Below are positions 29,242 through 40,058 of a stretch of DNA of 64,000 nt, piece after piece. The position numbers and the translations under genes were made by a program. The notes beneath the pieces are model-generated. The model was not told the origin of the DNA and ran no database searches. It saw only the letters and a program-made list of their open reading frames with translations. Within the stretch, counting starts at the first letter, position 1. Every line of letters begins with the position of its first letter. The stretch is from contig JAHUUI010000001.1 in assembly GCA_019218315.1 (NCBI GenBank), forward strand, positions 1 through 64,000. Direction: 5' to 3'. Source of the stretch: Cardiobacteriaceae bacterium TAE3-ERU3 (GTDB lineage Bacteria > Pseudomonadota > Gammaproteobacteria > Cardiobacteriales > Cardiobacteriaceae).

Positions 29242-31182
29242 ATGGCAGAATTACAAAAGTGCTATGAAGTACCGGCTGAATTTGTTGAAAAAGGACACAT
29301 CGACGCAGCTGCCTACGAAGAGCTATATCGCTATTCAATTGAGCATCCAGACAAGTTCTGGGCTGAACAAGCCGAGAAGCGACTGAGCTGGTATAAAAAG
29401 TGGGACAAGGTACACAACAGTGATCTGAAAGAAGGCCGTATCCGCTGGTTTGAAGGTGCTGAACTCAATGTAGCTTATAACTGTATAGACCGCCATCTGG
29501 AAGAACGCGGCCGCCAGACCGCTTTTATTTTCGAGCACAATGAAAAAGGCAAAGCTTATAGCGTCAGCTATCGTGAGCTACATACCCAAGTGTGTAAATT
29601 TGCCAACGTACTTAAAAGTATGGGGGTTAAAAAAGGCGATCGCGTGTGCATTTATATGCCAATGATTGAGGAAGCAGCCGTTGCCATGCTGGGCTGCGCA
29701 CGCATTGGCGCAGTGCATTCTGTCGTATTTGGTGGATTCTCACCCGATGCACTCGCAGACCGTATCGAAGATGCGCAGGCCAAAATCGTCGTCACCTCGG
29801 ATGCTGGTTACCGCGGCAATAAGTTCACCCACGTTAAGCGCAGCGTTGATAAAGCACTGCGTAAAACCAACATCGTTGAAAAAGTCATCGTCGTACAAGT
29901 GAACAAGGAAGAGATCTATTGGCAAGAAGGCCGCGACGTGTGGTATCACGAAGTCATGCGTAATGCTTCGGCCGACTGCCCTTGCGAACCAATGGATGCC
30001 GAAGACCCTCTTTTCATCCTCTATACTTCCGGATCAACCGGTAAACCAAAAGGTGTGCTACACACCACGGGCGGCTACCTGCTCTATGCAGCGACCACGT
30101 TTAACTACACCTTTGACTACCATGAAGGTGACGTTTATTGGTGTACTGCTGATATTGGGTGGATCACCGGCCACAGCTATTGCGTCTATGGTCCACTTGC
30201 CAATGGCGCGACTTCGCTGATCTTTGGTGGCGTCCCAAATTACCCGGACCCAAGCCGTTTTTGGCAAGTTGTCGACGACCACAAAGTTAATATTTTCTAC
30301 ACCGCACCAACCGCCATCCGGGCATTGATGCGCGAAGGTGATGAGTTCGTCCAAAAAACTGACCGCAGCAGCTTACGCATCCTCGGTACAGTGGGCGAAC
30401 CAATCAACCCGGAAGCATGGCATTGGTATCATGAAACCGTCGGTAATGGTAACTGCCAAGTCATCGATACATGGTGGCAAACAGAGACTGGCGGCCATAT
30501 GATCACCCCACTTCCCGGCGCGACGCCACTCAAGCCCGGCTCGGCATGCAAACCATTCTTTGGCATTGAGCCTGCGCTCGTTGACCAAGAAGGCAAAGAG
30601 CTCGAAGGTGCTGCAGAAGGTATTCTCATCATCAAACAAGACTGGCCCGGCATGATGCGCACTATTTGGGGCGACCAAGAACGCTTTGTACAAACCTATC
30701 TTTCAGCCTATCCGGGTAACTATTTCACGGGCGACGGTGCACGCCGTGATGAAGACGGTTACTACTGGATCACTGGGCGCGTTGATGACGTACTCAACGT
30801 CTCTGGCCACCGACTCGGAACGGCCGAAATCGAAAGTGCGCTCGTATTGCACAAAGCCGTTGCTGAAGCAGCAATCGTTGGCTATCCACACGACGTCAAA
30901 GGCCAAGGTATTTACGCTTACGTGACCTTGATGAATGATGCCGATCCATCTGACGCGCTCAAAAATGAACTGGTCAAATTTGTGCGCAATGAAATGGGGC
31001 CAATCGTCAGCCTTGATGTCATCCAATGGGCACCATCGCTACCGAAAACGCGCTCTGGCAAAATCATGCGCCGCATCTTGCGCAAAATCGCAGCCAATGA
31101 AGTGGACAGCCTCGGAGACACCTCAACCCTTGCTGAGCCGCAAGTCGTTGATGATCTCATAGAAAACCGAGCTAATCGCTAG
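29242..31182 (+). CDS. acs: Acetyl-CoA synthetase (AMP-forming)
   Basis: It activates acetate to acetyl-CoA through acetyl-AMP (EC 6.2.1.1). The ANL-superfamily motifs are clear: [46 protein letters not shown] and the C-terminal [15 protein letters not shown], whose Lys is the known acetylation site of the family. ATGs at 29230, 29239 and 29242 are in frame. GGAGG at 29232-29236 overlaps the first and is correctly spaced for the last, so 29242 ([10 protein letters not shown], 646 residues) is preferred. It is followed by a hairpin at 31214. Confidence 0.96.
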   Translation: MAELQKCYEVPAEFVEKGHIDAAAYEELYRYSIEHPDKFWAEQAEKRLSWYKKWDKVHNSDLKEGRIRWFEGAELNVAYNCIDRHLEERGRQTAFIFEHNEKGKAYSVSYRELHTQVCKFANVLKSMGVKKGDRVCIYMPMIEEAAVAMLGCARIGAVHSVVFGGFSPDALADRIEDAQAKIVVTSDAGYRGNKFTHVKRSVDKALRKTNIVEKVIVVQVNKEEIYWQEGRDVWYHEVMRNASADCPCEPMDAEDPLFILYTSGSTGKPKGVLHTTGGYLLYAATTFNYTFDYHEGDVYWCTADIGWITGHSYCVYGPLANGATSLIFGGVPNYPDPSRFWQVVDDHKVNIFYTAPTAIRALMREGDEFVQKTDRSSLRILGTVGEPINPEAWHWYHETVGNGNCQVIDTWWQTETGGHMITPLPGATPLKPGSACKPFFGIEPALVDQEGKELEGAAEGILIIKQDWPGMMRTIWGDQERFVQTYLSAYPGNYFTGDGARRDEDGYYWITGRVDDVLNVSGHRLGTAEIESALVLHKAVAEAAIVGYPHDVKGQGIYAYVTLMNDADPSDALKNELVKFVRNEMGPIVSLDVIQWAPSLPKTRSGKIMRRILRKIAANEVDSLGDTSTLAEPQVVDDLIENRANR

Positions 31183-31213
31183 TCAAATCTTCCGTCATTT
31201 TTTACATTAACCC

Positions 31214-31244
31214 GAAGCAGATCGACGCAAAATCGATCTGCTTC
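31214..31244 (+). terminator. Hairpin after acs
   Basis: GAAGCAGATCGA (31214-31225) pairs perfectly with TCGATCTGCTTC (31233-31244) over a 7-nt loop, 31 nt after the acs stop. There is no U-tract, so termination strength is uncertain. Confidence 0.5.
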
Positions 31245-31285
31245 ATGCTATGATCACATGACAATCTCTCAATGTGAGCTTTGCC

Positions 31286-34200
31286 ATGCGCTTTTTATCT
31301 GCCGTTTGCTTTTTAGCCCTTTGTACGACATCTGCAACAGCACTTTCTGCGCCCACGTGGAATGCTACGACACTCTCTGACAGTAAAAATAACACCATCA
31401 GCGCCATCAATCGCCTGATAGAAGGTGAGAATCCTTGGGCAAGAAATGGCATGTCTCAAGAAGAAGCAAACGAGATCCGCGCTCAAATGGTATTTTCCGG
31501 CCAAGCACACACTTTTGACACACTCGATAATCGTACTGAAATACTTGCGCAGCTCAGCGAATCCTTACGCTGGACGGATGAACGCATCCCACTGTTATAC
31601 CTGATCAGCCAAGCCTACAATGGCAATGACGCACGATCAGAACTCAACTTATACCAAGCCATTCTTGAAAATGACCGCGACAGCGCCGCCTATGCTTTTG
31701 CTCAGCTTGATCAGCTCAATCAGTCATTTAATGGCGCACTGACTGACAACATCGCGCAGTTATGGCAATACCATGGTTTCACACTGCGTGATATTTACAT
31801 TGACCACGGGCAAGATCGCCCTGATATCTGCCTTGATTTCAGCCAACCTTTACGTGGCTTACCGGCAGGCAATTGGCAGCAATCAATTGAAATATCACCA
31901 GCGCCAGTAAGTGAAGGCCGCTATCTCGGCGATCAAATTTGCTATCGAGGCCAATACCAGCAAACCTACGACGTCACGATTAATGGCGCTCTCGAAAGCA
32001 ATAATGACCTCACTCTTGGCGACAGTGAAACCCGCACCATCAATACCGGCGACCGCGATCCGATGATTCGCTTCGGCGAACGCGGCAAAACCCTGAGCAA
32101 CCTCGCCAATGCACAAAACATCGCCATTGAAAGCAGCAATGTTGACCGTATCGACGTTGATCTATGGCTCATCCCGCAAACGAACTTGAGCAATACCGAC
32201 CTAACCGACGCTATTGAACATCCACAGGACTACGGCAATTTTCGCTCACCTTCATTCCTCGACAAAAATGCCAGCAAACTCTACAGCGGCTTCTTCACCG
32301 TAAGCGGTGAACCCAACACCATATCGAGCAGCAATATCGCTTTCACTGATATGGTCGAGCCAGAGCAACGTAAGCCCGGTGTTTACATCCTGCGTATCAA
32401 CAACCCTGCTGAAGAATACAGCGACGCACAAATCATCGGCTTTACCGTCAGTGATTATGGGCTAACCGCCTATTCCAGCGACACTGGCCTGTGGATCGAC
32501 ATGCGCCGCCTCGATAACGCCAAGCCTGCAACCGGACAAGAGGTTATTCTCTACGCTTACAACAACAGCGAACTCGGCCGCGCTACCACCGACGACAACG
32601 GCATGGCGGCATTCACCCAAGCACAAATCAGCGGCACAGAAGGCGACCGCCCCAGCCACTTGGTCAGCAGCGACGACAGCCAACTCACCTACCTCAATTT
32701 ACGCGACAGCGGCTATGACCTTTCAGACAAAGGCCTCGATGGCAAAATTGACACCAGTCCACTGCCATCATGGGCGTGGATCGAACGCGGCATCTACCGC
32801 CCGGACGACACCCTGCATGCACTGTGGCTGGTCAAAAATCCAGATTTCACCCCGTATCAAAGTACTCCTCTGTGGCTCACTTTGCGCAGACCTGACGACG
32901 TAGCGCTGGTCAGCCAACCGCTCACTTCAGGTGACCACGGCAGCTATCAATTTACACACACATTCAGCCCCGACGCCCCGCTTGGATTGTGGACACTGAG
33001 CTTAACCCTCGGCGAATACGGACCGGTAATCAGCGAACAAAACGTACGCGTCGATGCCATCGTTCCGCAGCAAATAGAAGCCCGGCTGCAAGCCGAACAA
33101 GCACCTCACGACGGCCAGCCCTACCAAACTACCTTGCAAGCAGATTGGCTTTATGGCGCTGCCGCGACAGACATGCCGCTCAGTAATCAATACCGCATCG
33201 AAGCCGCCAATCGTAGCGCTTTTGCCGACCAATGGAAAAATTGGCAGATTGGCCGTCACGATGAACAAATTGACGCCACACTAGTATCACTACCCGATGG
33301 CACAACCGACGATCAAGGCCGCTATACCATTCGCATTAACCGTCTTGAAACACCATTTACCACCGCACCACTCGTACTCACCCTCAAAAGTGAACTTCAT
33401 CCGCTCAGCGGACAGTCCATTACAGCCAGCGACACACAAATTATCGAGCGCGATGATCCGTACATCGCCTTACAGGCCGAACAGCGCACTGCCCACATCG
33501 CTTCATTAAATAGCGACGGCAACATTCAACCAAGCGAAGTACACTGGCAACTCTCACGCCTCACAGAAGACTACTACTGGTACTACGACGGCAGCAGCTG
33601 GCAATACCAAGCCAATACCACCAGTGAACCCGTCAGTAACGGCAACCTCAGCATTGGCGAAGAGCCAGCCCAACTCTCACTCGACATTGATGATGGCCTC
33701 TGGCTGCTCGAAGTGGAAGGCGACAACCCACAAACCGCGGCCAGCCTGCGCATTGCTTATGGTGAACAAGCGCCCGATCCGCAGCAAAATGGCCCGCAAA
33801 CCATCCGCCTAACACCTGAAAAGACCACCTACAGTGACGGCGATACCGTGCGCGTACAACTACAAGCCCTCTTCGATGGCAGCGGCAACATTCATCTTGC
33901 CCAACGCGGCATTATCGCAACCTACCCCGTCACCTTCCGCGACGGTCAGGCTGAGCTTGAATTCCCGTGGCAAAATGATTGGCAAAGCGGCATTTGGTTA
34001 CTCGCCAGCGGCTGGAATCAGGATCAAAATACCCGCACTCACCGCGCGGTTGGCTTGACTTGGCTTGGCGACGATCTTGCCACACGGCGCATCCCGCTCA
34101 CCATTGACAGCCCTGATATCATCAGCGACAGCGAACAACCGATAACCATCACAGTACACACTGAAGATGCGGATAACGACACGCTGGTCAATATAGCCGT

Positions 34201-36511
34201 GATTGACGACGGCCTTTACCAGCTCGCAAAAGCCACCTTTACTGACCCGCTCAACGCCCTGTTTGGCAAAAAGCAACTCAACATCTCTTTCCATGATGTT
34301 TGGGGCAGCATCATCCGCCAAATTGACGCACGCCAAGCTGCATTGCGCAGCGGCGCAGGCGCTGATGAAGCGGGCAGTGCGCTCGAAGCACTGCCGGATG
34401 TGGACGTCTTGCTGCTGAGCAAATGGTCCGGCCCGCTATCTATTGATGAGCAAGGCAATGCAACCTATCAAATTGATATTCCACAGACGTTTAATGGTCG
34501 CCTGCGCGTCATGGCTGCCGCATACAACGGCGAACGTACTGGCCATAGCGAGCAAACCGTCACCGTCAAAACACCGCTGATCAGCGAACTCTATACCCCG
34601 CGCTTCCTCAGCCCCGGCGATCAAGGCACCATGCGCTTACGCCTGCACAATACCACTGACCAAGCGCAGACTTACACCTACGCCATTGATGCTGATCAGG
34701 GTATTGAGTGGCAAAATGCTGCCAATCACGGCAACATCACGCTCAATGCAGACAGTGCCACCGTACTCAACATCCCTTATCGGGTCAGCACACAAAGCGG
34801 CACCATCAGCATCAATGCCAATATTGATGACGGCAGCAAACAGCATGTATTTGATACATTCGTCGACGTACGTCCGTTGAGCCTGCCAATCAGGCAAACA
34901 CGCTATTTATTGCTCGACCCGCAAAGCGACAATACCCTGATGACGGACAGCGAAGTAACCATTGCCATCGCGCAATTGCCGTGGCAAGGCGAACAAGTTC
35001 GCCAAGCACTTAATGACTATCCTTACTACTGCAGCGAACAAACCGCATCAAAGATCAACGGTGCGCTGCTTGGCGACGACAGTACCCTGACCAACCTCAT
35101 TGCCCGACTGCAAAACAAGCAGCAACGCAATGGCGGCTTCAGCTTATGGTCTGGCGGCGAAAGCGACTTATGGCTCAGCGCATACAGTGCGGATACATTG
35201 GCAATGGCCAACCCCGATGATGCCGCACTCACGCGCAGCCTCAGCTATTTGAACCAACAAATTAATCAGGTCTCAGCGGACAGCAACATTGATCCAGCCG
35301 TTGCCTACGCCCATTACGTGCTCGCGCGCCACACGCCACCTGCACGCAATGCCACTCAAGGCGCACTGATCCGCTACAGCAAAAGCCTTGCCGAGCCATT
35401 GCCAAACAACGCATCTAGCTACGAACTCGCCATTGCCCTGTTGCAATTTGGCGAGACCCGCCGCGCGGAACAATTGCTCAGCAATATTGACCCGGACCTC
35501 AGCATTGATCCGTTGCCGCAATATGCGGACGCACTCAGCAACCAATTGCACACCCTCGCGCGGATAGACGAACTGCTCAATCATCAGATGCCGATCAATC
35601 AGGGCATCCGCGACGAACTGCTCAACCGCTATCAAAACCTGTTAAGCGCGACATTAGCGGCCTTGCAAGACAACAGCGCACGCAGTACGCAAACGCTCGC
35701 ATGGATGGCGCGCCTCAGCAAGCAGCAGCCACAAAATTCGTCTGCAAGCGCAACCATCGACGGGCAAAGCCTCGCTGGTGACATGCGCAAATTTGCAGCA
35801 GGTAACCACAGCATTGCCAACCCGACGGACAGCGTACGCTACGCCATCATCAGCGATTGGCGCACCATTGCCCCTGATAGCGTCGAAGAATCCGGCTGGC
35901 GTATTCACATCGATTACTACGACGAACAAGGCAACCCTGTTGCAGACAACGCCACCACGCTGAATGCACAAATAACCGCTGTGGTCGAAATGAGGCGTGA
36001 GGATAGCGCCATGCCAGCAGACATCATCTTTGCTTACCCGTTTGCCGCCGGCTTCTCTGCCCCGCCTTTAAGCGACAGCGATCAAGCCCTGAGTAATCTG
36101 GAGCACATTGCATCAGCGCCCGAACTCGACTGGCCGGACATGCAGGAAAACCGCGACGACCGACACATCGCGGCCTTCCACCTCAACGCAGATGAAAGCA
36201 CCATTCACCATGCCTTCACCCTGCAAGCAGCACGCCCCGGCAACTGGTACGCTGCCGGTTACGGTGTAGAAGACATGTACGCACCGGCAAATTATGCTCG
36301 CTACAGCGCCCAGTATTGGCGCATCAAAGACAATACGCAGCAATCTGGCATTAACGACTTACCGGTGCCAGAGCTCTCATTACAATCGCTGATTGAACAT
36401 GATACTGAGCTACCATCAATTCAGCTCGAATCTGCTTCAGAATTAGACGACGGCACCACGTCTGAACCGGTTCTTAAGCTTGAGTCGACGAATAATGAAA
36501 GTACTCAATAA
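31286..36511 (+). CDS. Bacterial alpha-2-macroglobulin with CxEQ thioester
   Basis: A large periplasmic protease-trapping protein of the bacterial A2M family. From ATG 31286 a Sec signal peptide (MRFLSAVCFLALC onward, to about residue 22) directs export; an in-frame GTG at 31274 would add only four residues. No lipobox is seen at the cleavage region, unlike E. coli YfhM. Multiple MG-type beta domains fill residues about 190-1230, with the conserved A2M block LLLSKWSGPLSIDEQGN and RLRVMAAAY near 1045-1080. The thioester motif CSEQ has its Cys at residue 1249 (PYYCSEQT), followed by the helical thioester domain. The length is 1741 residues. No PbpC (PBP1C) gene is beside it, although that is its usual partner. 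Confidence 0.9.
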   Translation: MRFLSAVCFLALCTTSATALSAPTWNATTLSDSKNNTISAINRLIEGENPWARNGMSQEEANEIRAQMVFSGQAHTFDTLDNRTEILAQLSESLRWTDERIPLLYLISQAYNGNDARSELNLYQAILENDRDSAAYAFAQLDQLNQSFNGALTDNIAQLWQYHGFTLRDIYIDHGQDRPDICLDFSQPLRGLPAGNWQQSIEISPAPVSEGRYLGDQICYRGQYQQTYDVTINGALESNNDLTLGDSETRTINTGDRDPMIRFGERGKTLSNLANAQNIAIESSNVDRIDVDLWLIPQTNLSNTDLTDAIEHPQDYGNFRSPSFLDKNASKLYSGFFTVSGEPNTISSSNIAFTDMVEPEQRKPGVYILRINNPAEEYSDAQIIGFTVSDYGLTAYSSDTGLWIDMRRLDNAKPATGQEVILYAYNNSELGRATTDDNGMAAFTQAQISGTEGDRPSHLVSSDDSQLTYLNLRDSGYDLSDKGLDGKIDTSPLPSWAWIERGIYRPDDTLHALWLVKNPDFTPYQSTPLWLTLRRPDDVALVSQPLTSGDHGSYQFTHTFSPDAPLGLWTLSLTLGEYGPVISEQNVRVDAIVPQQIEARLQAEQAPHDGQPYQTTLQADWLYGAAATDMPLSNQYRIEAANRSAFADQWKNWQIGRHDEQIDATLVSLPDGTTDDQGRYTIRINRLETPFTTAPLVLTLKSELHPLSGQSITASDTQIIERDDPYIALQAEQRTAHIASLNSDGNIQPSEVHWQLSRLTEDYYWYYDGSSWQYQANTTSEPVSNGNLSIGEEPAQLSLDIDDGLWLLEVEGDNPQTAASLRIAYGEQAPDPQQNGPQTIRLTPEKTTYSDGDTVRVQLQALFDGSGNIHLAQRGIIATYPVTFRDGQAELEFPWQNDWQSGIWLLASGWNQDQNTRTHRAVGLTWLGDDLATRRIPLTIDSPDIISDSEQPITITVHTEDADNDTLVNIAVIDDGLYQLAKATFTDPLNALFGKKQLNISFHDVWGSIIRQIDARQAALRSGAGADEAGSALEALPDVDVLLLSKWSGPLSIDEQGNATYQIDIPQTFNGRLRVMAAAYNGERTGHSEQTVTVKTPLISELYTPRFLSPGDQGTMRLRLHNTTDQAQTYTYAIDADQGIEWQNAANHGNITLNADSATVLNIPYRVSTQSGTISINANIDDGSKQHVFDTFVDVRPLSLPIRQTRYLLLDPQSDNTLMTDSEVTIAIAQLPWQGEQVRQALNDYPYYCSEQTASKINGALLGDDSTLTNLIARLQNKQQRNGGFSLWSGGESDLWLSAYSADTLAMANPDDAALTRSLSYLNQQINQVSADSNIDPAVAYAHYVLARHTPPARNATQGALIRYSKSLAEPLPNNASSYELAIALLQFGETRRAEQLLSNIDPDLSIDPLPQYADALSNQLHTLARIDELLNHQMPINQGIRDELLNRYQNLLSATLAALQDNSARSTQTLAWMARLSKQQPQNSSASATIDGQSLAGDMRKFAAGNHSIANPTDSVRYAIISDWRTIAPDSVEESGWRIHIDYYDEQGNPVADNATTLNAQITAVVEMRREDSAMPADIIFAYPFAAGFSAPPLSDSDQALSNLEHIASAPELDWPDMQENRDDRHIAAFHLNADESTIHHAFTLQAARPGNWYAAGYGVEDMYAPANYARYSAQYWRIKDNTQQSGINDLPVPELSLQSLIEHDTELPSIQLESASELDDGTTSEPVLKLESTNNESTQ

Positions 36512-36568
36512 ATATATGGCGATGTGACTTGCACCGAGCAAACCACGGCCAATCCCGACGACACAAAA

Positions 36569-36602
36569 CCGACATGGATTCAAAACCAGAACTCCATGTC
36601 GG
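36569..36602 (+). terminator. Hairpin after the A2M gene
   Basis: CCGACATGGA (36569-36578) pairs perfectly with TCCATGTCGG (36593-36602), with a 14-nt loop. No U-tract follows. It lies 57 nt after the A2M stop. A -10-like TATAAT at 36627-36632 and the palindrome TGGTTAACCA (36651-36660) then precede fumC. Confidence 0.45.
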
Positions 36603-36671
36603 CTAACCATTACCGCACATATACTTTATAATATTGTGCGAATCCAATTATGGTTAACCAAGGAGTACAAA

Positions 36672-38060
36672 ATGGGTACACGTACCGAACACGACACCAT
36701 GGGCGAAGTCCAAGTCGACAGCGAAGCGTATTGGGGCGCGCAAACCCAGCGCAGCTACCAAAACTTCAAAATTGGCGGAGAAACGCTGCCTAAAGCATTA
36801 ATCGAAGCGATGGCATTGGTCAAAAAAGCCGCAGCGAAAACCAACGTTGGCCTTGGCCGTATCGAAGAAAAGCAAGCTGATTTGATTATCGAAGCCGCTG
36901 ACGATGTACTTGCAGGCAAGCTCGATAAAGAATTCCCGCTGGTCGTGTGGCAAACCGGTTCCGGCACGCAGTCGAACATGAACATGAACGAAGTACTCGC
37001 CAACCGCGCCAATGAAATCGCCGGCACAGGCCGTGGTGCGTACCAGCCTGTTCACCCTAACGATCACGTCAACCACGCGCAGTCCACCAACGACTCGTTC
37101 CCAACGGCCATTCACGTCGCAGCAGCGCGCCAAATCAACAGCCTGTTGATTCCAGCGGTCGAAAAATTGCGCGACACGCTCAAGGCCAAATCCGAAGCAT
37201 TCAGCGACATCGTCAAAATCGGCCGTACCCACTTGCAGGACGCTACGCCACTGACGCTTGGTCAGGAATTTTCTGGCTACGTCAGCCAGCTCGACCACGG
37301 TCTTGACCGCCTGCAAGATGCGCTTAAAGGATTGTATGAACTGCCACTTGGCGGCACAGCAGTCGGTACCGGCCTCAACAGCCACCCCGATTATGCGGTC
37401 AAAGCTGCGGAAAACCTCAGCGAGCTGACTGGCTTGCCATTCGTCACTGCGCCAAACAAATTTGAAGCACTTGCAGGCCGTGACGCCGCAGTTTACGCTT
37501 CCGGCGCGTTGAAGACGCTTGCCGTCAGCCTCAACAAAATTGCCAACGATGTACGCTGGCTCGCCAGTGGCCCACGCTGTGGCTTCGGCGAAATCACCAT
37601 TCCTGAAAATGAGCCCGGCTCATCAATCATGCCTGGCAAGGTCAACCCAACCCAGTGTGAAGCACTGACCATGGTCTGCTGCCAAGTTGTGGGTAACGAC
37701 ACCACCATCACCATGGCTGGTTCAGCAGGCAACTTCGAGCTGAACGTCTATATGCCGGTCATTGCCTACAACCTGCTGCAATCGATCCGCCTGCTTGGCG
37801 ACGCGTGCAACAGCTTTGAAGAGCACTGCGCTTCAGGTATCGAGCCGGTACGCGAAAAAATCGACTACTTCCTGCATCACTCATTGATGCTGGTCACGGC
37901 ACTCAACCGCCACATTGGCTACGAGAACGCCGCTAAAGTCGCGAAAACTGCGTACAAGAAAGACCAATCACTGAAAGAAACAGCGGTTGAGCTCGGCCTG
38001 CTCAGCGCAGAAGAGTTTGATAAATACGTGCAACCACAAGACATGGTCGCACCGAAATAA
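36672..38060 (+). CDS. fumC: Class II fumarate hydratase
   Basis: An iron-free TCA-cycle fumarase that interconverts fumarate and malate. Start [13 protein letters not shown] at 36672 has AAGGAG 6 nt upstream; an upstream in-frame extension lacks support. The superfamily signature [11 protein letters not shown] is present near residue 315, with the active-site His region [14 protein letters not shown] and [10 protein letters not shown]. The length is 462 residues, normal for FumC. It is a monocistronic gene with its own promoter-like -10 (36627) and a strong terminator. Confidence 0.96.
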   Translation: MGTRTEHDTMGEVQVDSEAYWGAQTQRSYQNFKIGGETLPKALIEAMALVKKAAAKTNVGLGRIEEKQADLIIEAADDVLAGKLDKEFPLVVWQTGSGTQSNMNMNEVLANRANEIAGTGRGAYQPVHPNDHVNHAQSTNDSFPTAIHVAAARQINSLLIPAVEKLRDTLKAKSEAFSDIVKIGRTHLQDATPLTLGQEFSGYVSQLDHGLDRLQDALKGLYELPLGGTAVGTGLNSHPDYAVKAAENLSELTGLPFVTAPNKFEALAGRDAAVYASGALKTLAVSLNKIANDVRWLASGPRCGFGEITIPENEPGSSIMPGKVNPTQCEALTMVCCQVVGNDTTITMAGSAGNFELNVYMPVIAYNLLQSIRLLGDACNSFEEHCASGIEPVREKIDYFLHHSLMLVTALNRHIGYENAAKVAKTAYKKDQSLKETAVELGLLSAEEFDKYVQPQDMVAPK

Positions 38061-38076
38061 ATTACACCATGTACCG

Positions 38077-38103
38077 AAGTCCTCGCTATAGCGAGGACTT
38101 TTT
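38077..38103 (+). terminator. Rho-independent terminator of fumC
   Basis: AAGTCCTCGC (38077-38086) pairs with GCGAGGACTT (38091-38100) over TATA, followed by further T. It lies 17 nt after the fumC stop. Confidence 0.88.
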
Positions 38104-38113
38104 ATATCTAACG

Positions 38114-38141
38114 TAGACATATTTCTACTATCGAAGATAAT
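38114..38141 (+). promoter_or_regulatory. Candidate promoter of the carbamate kinase-DUF2877 pair
   Basis: TAGACA (38114-38119), a 16-nt spacer and GATAAT (38136-38141) each match the sigma-70 consensus at 5 of 6 positions. They would give a leader of about 125 nt before the ATG at 38276. Confidence 0.45.
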
Positions 38142-38275
38142 GTAAAATAGTCCGAACAGACTACAGTTTGAGTCAACAAAGTTTCTGTCGAAACAGCGCA
38201 AATTTATTCGCTTCTCTAAACACAGATAAATTTATAGAGTGGCTGTTCCACCAATCAGTTATCTGGAGAACAGCC

Positions 38276-39241
38276 ATGACAAAAACCGTTGTTGTTGCAT
38301 TTGGCGGCAATGCTTTAATTGACGATTCAGGTGATACTTCTTTTCCACACCAATACGCGTGCCTGACCCGTACCGCCGGTCACATTGCCGACCTCAAGGC
38401 AGATGGTTGGAATGTTTTGGTGGTGCATGGCAATGGGCCACAAGTTGGCTTTTCCCTACGCCGTTCGGAGTTGGCAAAAGCAGAAGTTTGCCCGATTCCA
38501 ATAGATTACGCCGTAGCCGAATCGCAGGGTGCGATTGGCTTTATGTTCCAGCGTGCACTAAACAATGAAATGCGACGCCGCAACATAGATTGTGACGTTG
38601 CTGCCGTGGTCACACAAGCGGTGGTAGATGTTGATGACCCCGCATTTCACGCACCCAGTAAACCCGTTGGCAGCTTTTTAACCGAGGCTCAAGCCAAGCA
38701 CATGCAAGCGCAATTTGGCTGGACGGTGATGGAGGATGCCGGCCGTGGATGGCGGCGTTGCGTTGCCAGCCCGAAGCCGAAGCAAGTGGTAGAAACCGGC
38801 ATGATTCAGCGCTTATTGGCGCGTGATGCCATCGTCATCGCCGGTGGCGGCGGTGGTATTGCCGTCAGCGAAAATGCCCACGGACAATTAGACAGTCTTG
38901 AGGCTGTGATTGATAAAGACCTCACTGCGGCGATACTCGCTACCGCATTGCAGGCAGATTATTTATTGATCCCCACCGGTGTGCCAAAAGTCGCCGTACG
39001 CTTCGGCCAGCCCGACCAACAATGGCTGGATCAACTGGATGTTGCTCAGGCGCAAGCCTTAATCGAACAAGGCGAGTTTGGCAAAGGCTCAATGCAGCCC
39101 AAAGTCGAAGCCCTGTTGCAATACATCGCCGCCTGCCCACAAGGCTGTGGCGTGATCACCGATCCACCATCCATGCTTGATGCCCTTGCCGGACGCAGTG
39201 GCACACGCATTCAGGGCGAACCATGTCCATCAGCTGTGTAG
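38276..39241 (+). CDS. arcC: Carbamate kinase
   Basis: It makes ATP, ammonia and bicarbonate from carbamoyl phosphate and ADP. The amino-acid-kinase fold begins VVVAFGGNALI, with VVHGNGPQVG and the ATP-site stretch VIAGGGGGIAV; VIDKDLTAAILA carries a catalytic Lys. The length of 321 residues fits. Start 38276 has GGAG upstream and begins MTKTVVVA. It overlaps the DUF2877 gene by 19 nt. No arginine deiminase genes are near. Here it most resembles the catabolic carbamate kinases of the E. coli allK (ybcF) and yahI clusters, giving ATP from a carbamoyltransferase product. Confidence 0.93.
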   Translation: MTKTVVVAFGGNALIDDSGDTSFPHQYACLTRTAGHIADLKADGWNVLVVHGNGPQVGFSLRRSELAKAEVCPIPIDYAVAESQGAIGFMFQRALNNEMRRRNIDCDVAAVVTQAVVDVDDPAFHAPSKPVGSFLTEAQAKHMQAQFGWTVMEDAGRGWRRCVASPKPKQVVETGMIQRLLARDAIVIAGGGGGIAVSENAHGQLDSLEAVIDKDLTAAILATALQADYLLIPTGVPKVAVRFGQPDQQWLDQLDVAQAQALIEQGEFGKGSMQPKVEALLQYIAACPQGCGVITDPPSMLDALAGRSGTRIQGEPCPSAV

Positions 39242-40041
39242 ATCAGCGCATTATTGCCGACCTGCCACTGCTACAACACGGTTGGCAGGTCGTATCAGTA
39301 CACCGCCATGTCGTCAATCTGCGCCACGACCAACACAGCACCCTGTTGGCGTTAGTCGATCACAGCGTGGCTTGTGGCCCTCGACAGCTGCGTTGTCAGG
39401 GTTCATTACCGAGTCATCCAGTGGTCTTACGGCGCATACTGTCCCAGCTAGCCACGAATCTACCGACCCCGTTTGACTGCACCTTACAACCACCCGATAC
39501 GACACTGAATCCAACGTCTTTGACAAGCGCATGGCAGTATTTGGCTGACACAGCAACTACGCCAACGGATACCTTCAACCAACAACTACAACAGCATTTA
39601 CAACACACCATCCATACGCTGCTAAACGCATTAACCGACAACACGCCACTTGATCCTGCCGTACAAGCACTGATTGGTTTAGGGCATGGTCTCACGCCAA
39701 GCGGTGACGACTTTTTAGCCGGATTACTGATTGCTTTGAGCCTGCCGAGCAGCCCATTGGCACACTGCCGCACACAACTACAACACAGCATACTGCGCCA
39801 CCACTACCGAACCCACCCCGTTTCAGCGGCCTTTTTGGACGATGCCATACGGGTGCAGGTCAGTGAACCGGTGCAGACATGTGTCACCGCCCTACACCAA
39901 AACCCCGACACAAACACCGCCACAGCAATCCAAGCACTCACCAACCTCGGCCATCGTTCCGGCCACGACATACTCAGCGGCCTACTCGCCGGGCTACCGC
40001 ATGATGTAGCGCAGCGTGCGTTATTATGCCCATACCACTAA
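39223..40041 (+). CDS. DUF2877 protein, AllH (YlbF)/YahE-like
   Basis: A 272-residue protein carrying the DUF2877 signature LIGLGHGLTPSGDDFLAGLL near residue 147 and a second Gly-rich block LGHRSGHDILSGLLAGL at the C-terminus. In E. coli the relative YlbF (AllH) is one of three proteins (AllF, AllG, AllH) needed for oxamate/oxalurate carbamoyltransferase activity, and YahE is its paralogue. The ATG overlaps the carbamate kinase gene by 19 nt, so the two are coupled. It is separated from its presumed partners FdrA and DUF1116 by the regulator and the amidohydrolase gene. It is convergent with the LysR gene, with a 17-nt gap. Confidence 0.85.
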   Translation: MSISCVDQRIIADLPLLQHGWQVVSVHRHVVNLRHDQHSTLLALVDHSVACGPRQLRCQGSLPSHPVVLRRILSQLATNLPTPFDCTLQPPDTTLNPTSLTSAWQYLADTATTPTDTFNQQLQQHLQHTIHTLLNALTDNTPLDPAVQALIGLGHGLTPSGDDFLAGLLIALSLPSSPLAHCRTQLQHSILRHHYRTHPVSAAFLDDAIRVQVSEPVQTCVTALHQNPDTNTATAIQALTNLGHRSGHDILSGLLAGLPHDVAQRALLCPYH

Positions 40042-40058
40042 ACACCATTGCCATACAT

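Noticed and set aside
31274-31285. GTG start for the alpha-2-macroglobulin gene
   Set aside because: It adds four residues before a well-formed signal peptide that begins at ATG 31286. Neither has a strong ribosome-binding site, so the ATG is simpler.
38276-39241. Carbamate kinase as part of an arginine deiminase operon
   Set aside because: No arcA or arcB genes or arginine antiporter are adjacent; the neighbours are DUF2877, FdrA and DUF1116.
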